Positions 19,659 through 25,000 of a stretch of DNA of 25,000 nt are shown here, one piece after another; position 1 is the stretch's first letter; the number at the start of each line of letters is the position of its first letter. A program made the translations under genes and the position numbers. A model generated the notes under the pieces. The model had not been told where the DNA came from. It saw only the letters and a list, made by a program, of their open reading frames with translations, and searched no databases. The DNA lies in assembly GCA_000320545.1 (NCBI GenBank), contig ADNK01003276.1, positions 22,501-47,500 of the forward strand. The letters run 5' to 3'. Source of the stretch: Bigelowiella natans CCMP2755. Its lineage: Eukaryota; Cercozoa; Chlorarachniophyceae.

Positions 19659-21130
19659 TGTAATATACGATTCAAAATTTCTAAGCATGGTGCAATAATA
19701 AACAGGGCGACCGCCAAGCTCTGGTAAGAAGACATCATCATTGCCCCTAGAAAATACTACTTCTACTACTACTACTACTGCTGCTACTACAAAACACCCC
19801 TCCTCCTCCTCCGCCTTGGTAGCAGCAGGAGAGGAGGAGGGGGATGATCAGGGAATGAGGGACGAAAATGGCGGCGACGACAACTCTAGCAGTCCTCGTA
19901 AGAAGAAGGCAGCAACAACAACAGCAGGGGGAGGGATCAAGAAGCACCATCACGACAACAATAGAAAGAAGAAAGAGGTTAGTGCTAGTATCACGATAAC
20001 TACCGTGGTTAGTTGATGTTATAAAGGATTGAATTCATCATATCATCCTATATTATTACATGGATTTTGGAGAAGAAGAAGATAAAGATCATGCTTGGTA
20101 TTTGATGCCCTGCTAGTTACAGTAGTGGGTGGGTGGTTGGTTATTTATTGTCTTACGTCGTTGTCGTCGTCTTTCTTCATCATATAGCGAGGAGGAGGAG
20201 GAGGAGGAGGAGGAGCGAAGGCTGGGAATGAGTCAAAAGTAGCTGCAGCAGCAGTAGACGGAATCATCCTTCCTCCTAGTGCAGATCATCCTGTTGATAA
20301 GTCGTCGTCTAAGTTCACATTCCGAGGCAGTTTCTCCATTGGAAATGTAACAGCAGCAGGGGCAGAATCGAAGGTTGACGATGCAAGAAGGAGGAGAAGG
20401 CGCAGAGGTAGCGTAGTAGTTGATAAATTATGATGATGATGATACAAATTTCGTCAAGTGGCGTCTTATCATATTGAAAGAATAAGTTGTAATAGATATA
20501 ATCTTATAGTCAAGCGTCAGTACACATCTACACCACTACACTAATGTATACTATCTCCAAAAAACATGGTTGTTTTTGTTGTTGTTGTTGTTGTTGTTAT
20601 TGTTGTTGTTGTTGTTGTTGTTACTGTTAATTGATCTCTTCTATTACTACGCGATACTACAGGGCGGAGAGCAGCTGCTTTGGTAGCAGCGTCGGCAGCT
20701 GCTGCTGCTGCAAACTCAAATCCCGGTGCAAGTTCCGGGTAGTAAGTAGCAGCAGTAGGAGTGAATAATAGAAATGCTAGATATGGTGGTTCCATCTCTC
20801 TCTCCCTCTCTCTCTTCCTCCCTCTTTGTGCTGATGTTTCTTCTTCTAATGTACTCATCGTCTTTATTCATTTGGAATGGTGTGATAGTGGTGAATCGTC
20901 ACGAGAGTTCAATCAATCATCACTGTGTAGATAGTAGACAAGCATCATACTCAATGATTCACCTAAATCAAAGTGAGTTGTAGTTCCTACTAACTGCTCT
21001 ATGTATCTTCTCGGTGCTATATCATCATAGGTCTCTCATTGCCACAATAGCGAGATATGCAACCACTGCTGCACAGTCATTCTCTGAGTGGTACTTGCGT
21101 TTTTGTGGTGGTGGGGGTAATAGTAGCTGA
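17438..21130 (+). CDS. Low-complexity membrane-anchored protein with RLRGG motif, 9 exons, 560 aa
   Basis: Exons: 17438-17797, 18160-18238, 18399-18427, 18662-18709, 19121-19619, 19706-19977, 20188-20407, 20663-20738, 21031-21130, ending in TGA. Phases agree throughout (1683 nt). The N-terminus is polar and His/Arg-rich, with one hydrophobic helix at about residues 31-52. A basic stretch PRRGRRTLVSRLRGG (residues 87-101) follows. The middle is largely microsatellite-encoded Ala, Thr, Ser, Lys and Gly tracts, including about nine Gly at the start of exon 20188. Non-repetitive islands are INPFDQIKLEARKP, KFTFRGSFSIGN and the C-terminal SLIATIARYATTAAQSFSEW followed by YLRFC and a Gly run. A possible 30-nt cassette exon, 18901-18930 (VPLAATADDD, donor GTAAGG), would also fit in frame. 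The family is not recognised. The protein is probably secretory or membrane-anchored (inference). Confidence 0.8.
18520..18755. repeat. (CAT)n and (GTA)n microsatellites flanking an exon
   Basis: (CAT)n lies at about 18521-18546. (GTA)n at about 18710-18760 begins exactly at the donor of exon 18662-18709, so the repeat supplies the GT and a series of further possible donors. Confidence 0.88.
19622..19659. repeat. (TG)n with CG end at a splice donor
   Basis: A (GT)n(GC)n tract starts at donor GTATGT (19620), directly after exon 19121-19619. The intron is only 86 bases long. Confidence 0.9.
20572..20630. repeat. (GTT)n microsatellite
   Basis: Interrupted GTT run in the intron between exons 20188-20407 and 20663-20738. 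It gives spurious poly-Thr on the minus strand. Confidence 0.9.
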
Positions 21131-21858
21131 GGCGACTTCTGTAAATTCGTCGATTAATACATGCCTGTTGGGTGGTAAAGTAGTTCCTATTCCAACCTCT
21201 TGGTAGTATTCTGAAGCTGCTGATTTGTGCTCATCATGCACTTTTTTGATTTTACTTTTCATTCGTATCATGCCGTTCATCGCGATCTGATGCGTAATGA
21301 TGTAATGGTGAAAAATAGTACATTAGCAAGATTGTGATCATTTTGTGGCAGCTCTGCGTGTCATGGTTTTCAAGGATTGTCAGCAGCAGATGCATGGGCC
21401 TGCCACTATTTTTGATGCACACACTGCGCGTAGCCGCACTACTCACCCATGCTAGTATGTGTAGCACACATGCACAATCATGCGTCATCGCACACATGCA
21501 CTGCTTTGCATGGTGAAAATGCATGCTATGACTGCAGGCGACACTTTTCACGCAGTCACATGTGATCTGATTTTGAACATGAACACTTAACCGCTCGTTT
21601 TCTGTCGTTCACGTGGCATCATCATATAATTTGAACTATAGACATGATATATACGTATGTCTATTGTTTGAATGTTTTTAATAAATGTGATGTGCGTGCG
21701 TGCATGCATGCATGCTGTGTGCGTTCACGTAGCTAGTATATTCTATGTGACGACCGCCGTAGAGTTGTCGTCCTAGTAGGATATGCAGCAAGGTTGCATC
21801 ATTACAATTCGAAATACCTAGGGATAAATTAGTATTCTTATATTTCTTTCTTTTATTA
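21131..21858. other. Convergent intergenic region, TGCATGC-rich
   Basis: This lies between the stops of two convergent genes. As in 1531-3084, trinucleotide repeats disappear and words such as ACATGCAC, TGCATG and GCATGC recur, with a cgtgcgtgcatgcatgcatgc run at about 21693-21713. No coding structure is supported. Confidence 0.55.
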
Positions 21859-22361
21859 TTAATCTCTCCTCTTTTTCGCCTCTATCGAAGCAACGCAACA
21901 GCAGAAAGCTATTACGGTAACAATAAGGTATGAGAAGACTACAGCCCAGGCTGTTAGAACCATTTGCCAAACGTGATCAACGGAGTCACTTCGAGGCTCA
22001 AAAATCAGGGTCAGAGTTCCCGCAATCAGCATTACTAGTGCGATTAAAGTGAGAGAAAATACGGAAGCTACCACATCGTGAGTGCCACTGATAATAAACA
22101 ACATATGGCATTGATCAGTATCAATATTTGGTCTCGCCAAAACATTCACCTAATTAAAATAGCTCCTCCACTTACAGTCCGAGCGCCTTCAACAAAAACA
22201 AAGAAAACTAGAAATATCTTCACGAAGAAAGGTAAATCGCTTGAGTAGCACGTTGCCCCCCACCACCCGAATATTGCTGCTCCTATGCTGCAGCTAAAAA
22301 GTAACGCTGGTAAAGGTGCAAGAAGAAATCGTAGTTGGTGGTTGAACGCCACCTTTCCCAT
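21859..22361 (-). CDS. Four-helix membrane protein, 158 aa, two exons
   Basis: Exon 1 is 22361-22176 and exon 2 is 22149-21859, joined across a 26-nt intron (22175-22150) that starts GTAAGT and ends TTAG. Phase is 0, and without splicing the frame stops at TGA. Predicted helices lie at about residues 11-35, 44-62, 87-110 and 121-147, separated by short loops. The first loop holds GWWGATCYSSD and the second ARPNIDTDQCH. The C-terminus is short and basic (EAKKRRD). The layout resembles a tetraspan membrane protein, but I see no tetraspanin CCG or claudin W-GLW-C-C signature, so I give no family. An alternative 47-nt intron starting at GTTGAA would also keep the frame. Confidence 0.78.
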
Positions 22362-22590
22362 TTGGTTTCGATGGTTGAGTGGAGGTGTGGGGCAGGTGGT
22401 GTTGGTTAGTTAGTTAGTTAGTTAATCTTTTCGCGCCCTTGACTTCCCAGCTATGTTGTTACACCGAAGTGATTTTCATAGTTGTTGGTTGTGAGGTACG
22501 AGCACACGCTGTAAGCACGTGGTTGTTGTCGTTGTTTTTGTTGTTGTTGTCAGGAGTTGTTGTTGTTGTTGTTGTTGTTGTTGTCAGGAG

Positions 22591-22633
<43 letters not shown>

Positions 22634-22920
22634 GGCAATAATAATCCCAGCATAGTACCAGACTGCTACATGTGCGGATATCGACCTACGTCCATCAGGT
22701 GGTTTTCCCCCCCCTCTCTCTCCTTGCTTTCCACCTTCTTTGTGTTTGTTCCCGGATAAACAATATCCGGATGAACAATATCCACTTATCATGAAAATTT
22801 TCCCCAAAGAGTAATTTGTTTCAAATATTGCTATTGTCGCTCGCTTGTCTTCGCCGATCGTTGTAGTTGAATGACGGACGTAACACCATAGCAGGGGATA
22901 ATAGTGAAGAACCTCCTCCT
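22362..22920. other. Divergent intergenic region with (GTTA)n and (GTT)n
   Basis: A short (GTTA)n run lies at about 22405-22424. Two (GTT)n tracts at about 22556-22582 and 22590-22632 are separated by a repeated gtcaggagttg. An inverted repeat CCGGATA/TATCCGG lies at about 22753-22771, and aacaatatcc(gg/ac) is repeated at 22760 and 22775. Starts of the flanking genes are at 22361 (-) and 22921 (+). Confidence 0.6.
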
Positions 22921-24980
22921 ATGAGCCGTCCTTCTCCCAGTCCCGGGAGGTCTACTTCGAATAAAGGGAAAGATTTAGCACAGAAAATTAAGGTGATGAG
23001 TATGGGAAAGTGTGAGTGAATGATTGATCACACACCATCACATTACATATTGCTAAACAGGCCCTCCAACACGATGATCTCATCAGCCTCTGCATGCAGC
23101 AACATGCTAAGATCAAGCAGGTCAGTTGGATGATGGAGGGGAGGAGGAGGGGGAGAAGGAGGGAGGAGGAGGATGAGGAGGAGGAAGAAGAAGAGGAGAA
23201 AGAGGAGTATCATAATGGGATTTACTACTATTACTACTACTATTACGACGACGACGATAATGAAACAAGAGAGTGGAGATGACCTGATTGCTCATTCTCT
23301 ATTTACTACTAACTAGCTAAATGGATTCAAGAAACTTGCTGCGGGGTATTTGAAGAAGAATAAGGCTTTAACAGAACAGATAGCGATATTGGCGAAGAAA
23401 GAGACGAAGAAGGTGACCGCTCTCAGTGAAGACGTACTATCGGATGAAGGAGTAGTAAAAGGTGAAAAGAAGGATAAAGCAGCAGAAGAATCATCGTTGG
23501 TTGATCCTTCAGACATTACACCAAAAAGTACCGAAAATACTGCTGCGAAACTGAAGGTAGTGACCATTTTGTTTTAAAGGCTGCGCACAGTTGTTAGCTC
23601 CTATTATGTGAAATATATATTTAAAGGGGCACAGTTGTTAGCTCCTGTAATGTGAAATATATACCATGCGACTATTTGCTGCCCTCTATTTTGCAGCATC
23701 TGGTATATGGTACGATAATGATGTGGATCTTACCATCATCATCATTATTATTATTATTATTATATCCCTTTTTTGATGTAGGAGTTGCAAGATAAGAATA
23801 GGAACTTGTTGGAAAAGCTCAAGGTTTCAAACGAAGAACGTTTGCAGGAGCGTGCAGATTATACCAAAAAGGAGGCAGCAGCAGCAGCAGCAGCACAAAA
23901 GATTATAAAAGTAGTAAGTAGTAGTTGGATAATGGAGAAACATTGTATGGGAGTCAGCAATCAATAACAAATACTGACACTCATCATGCACCAATTTGCC
24001 CAGTGCTGACGACCGATGACAACAATAACAACACTTTCTACTTTTTTCAGGAAAAGAAGGACATCCAGCGTGAATACGATGAATTAAAAGAAAGATTTAT
24101 AGCATTAGAAAAATCGTTGCGAGAGGCCAAAACAGCCTTAACCAAACAAGTTCTTTGTGAAAAGAATACTGAAACAGCAAAAGCAAAAGCAGCCGGTGGT
24201 GTCAAATTTTCTACATTTCATTTTCTTGTTTCAAAAAGGGAAGAAAGGGTCTGAATAGATAGGAGAAAAATAAAAATAAGAATAAGAAAGTAAAGTAATA
24301 TTCCGCCTAAATATAGAGGGGGGGTTTAGAGCAGTCCCAAATACATTACAATAGATATTCCAAAGGTAGACTACACACACGGATAGTCGCCTCTTCCAAG
24401 CGGAGAAACGAAAACGCATATATCTAACAAAAACGTAGTGGTAGCAGTAGAATTACCAGAGGATAGGAGATTCAAGATCTCCTATGCTACTAATGCAGCT
24501 ACTACTACTACTACTACTACTACTACATCATAGCGACGATGATGGTCTGATTTGAATCCCCCTTTGCAACTGAGATGGAGCATGTAACTCCTACTCAATC
24601 AAGTGTGGTGGGAGAGCATATAGTATTATTTTTAGTTACATACTCCTATTTTGATTGATGTACTGTCGTATTATATTGTACTTGTTGTTGTATCCATCAT
24701 AGATCAAACAATCGTAAAAGAAGGAGGTACAGAAGTCGAGAGAGCGCCAATTATTAATGCGGTACCTCCTTCTTCCACCACCACCACCACCACTTCCACC
24801 ACGACGACGGCAAAAGAAGAAGAAGAAGATGAAGATGATGATGATGAAGCCCCTATGAGCACGAAGGAAAAGCTAAAAGAGGAACTCAAACGACTAAATC
24901 AACGACTTGACAAAGAGAAATCTAGACACACAAAAGTGCTAAAAGATCTTCAAATCAAAACAGATAAGGACACGCAACAG
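22921..24980 (+). CDS. Coiled-coil protein, golgin-like, 5' part (6 exons, continues)
   Basis: Exons: 22921-22992, 23061-23120, 23317-23556, 23782-23913, 24051-24198 and 24703-24980, then a GTAGAG donor at the window edge. ATG 22921 gives MSRPSPSPGRSTSNKGKDLA. It is the first ATG in frame with the following exons. The protein then shows heptad-like patterns in LNGFKKLAAGYLKKNKALTE, ELQDKNRNLLEKLKV, IQREYDELKERFIALEKSLR and KLKEELKRLNQRLDKEKSR. Acidic linkers and runs of Ala, Thr, Glu and Asp come from microsatellites. A long charged coiled coil with no globular domain resembles golgins or tethering factors, but no GRIP or other defining domain is in the window. At exon 5 the donor could be 24196 or 24199; both give phase 1 and differ by one residue. 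An ATG at 22871 is followed by an early stop. Confidence 0.82.
23585..23663. repeat. 35-bp direct repeat in intron, 44-bp period
   Basis: gcacagttgttagctcct and the following bases to aaatatata occur at 23585-23619 and again at 23629-23663, differing at about two positions. The repeat lies in intron 23557-23781 of the coiled-coil gene. Confidence 0.93.
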
Positions 24981-25000
24981 GTAGAGAGAGAGAGAGAGAG

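Noticed and set aside
22439-22807. Frames with poly-Val, poly-Cys, poly-Gln or poly-Thr
   Set aside because: All derive from the (GTT)n tracts in a divergent intergenic region, with no conserved flanks or splice logic.
22871-22920. Upstream ATG at 22871 joined by a 15-nt intron to the coiled-coil gene
   Set aside because: A GTAACACCATAGCAG intron of 15 nt would keep an open frame, but no other evidence supports so short an intron. Starting at ATG 22921 needs no extra assumption.
23094-23282. Glu/Arg-rich frame after exon 23061-23120
   Set aside because: It begins with read-through of a good GTCAGT donor into a purine-rich intron. The next real exon starts at 23317.

Overview
The window is nuclear DNA from a eukaryote, most likely a single-celled alga or related protist. 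The genes are broken into many short exons with GT-AG introns. The introns are packed with di- and trinucleotide microsatellites: (TA)n, (GT)n, (GTA)n, (CAT)n, (CTT)n and (TTG)n. Nothing prokaryotic is present. I cannot name the lineage. A sulfolipid-synthase-like glycosyltransferase and secretory proteins with an LRGG motif would fit a plastid-bearing or secondary alga, but this is inference.

Most exons are far too short to show as long open frames. I found them by joining short conserved peptides at GT/AG sites and requiring that reading phase be kept across each junction.

Layout. (1) 114-1530 (+): 3' end of a mitochondrial-type GUF1/LepA (EF4) GTPase gene, four exons. (2) 3085-7913 (-): complete 15-exon glycosyltransferase family 4 gene (519 aa, SQD2/PimB-like) with hydrophobic segments at both ends. 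(3) 8340-12158 (+): weaker phase-consistent model of an unrecognised protein, divergent from gene 2. (4) 12419-16388 (-): 12-exon, 353-aa secretory protein with three Cys4 zinc modules, two of them made by a tandem exon-pair duplication. (5) 16888-17324 (+): a two-exon 80-aa gene. (6) 17438-21130 (+): a nine-exon, 560-aa low-complexity protein with an N-terminal anchor and an RLRGG motif. (7) 21859-22361 (-): a 158-aa four-helix membrane protein split by an apparent 26-nt intron. (8) 22921 to beyond the window end (+): coiled-coil, golgin-like protein, 5' part.

No operon-like or pathway grouping is visible. The genes alternate in orientation, giving convergent gaps (1531-3084, 12159-12418, 21131-21858) and divergent gaps (7914-8339, 16389-16887, 22362-22920). 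The most interesting signals are the way microsatellites sit on splice sites, three in-frame tandem acceptors in front of the glycosyltransferase donor-binding motif, the exon-pair duplication, and a shared basic/LRGG N-terminal arrangement in two neighbouring secretory genes.
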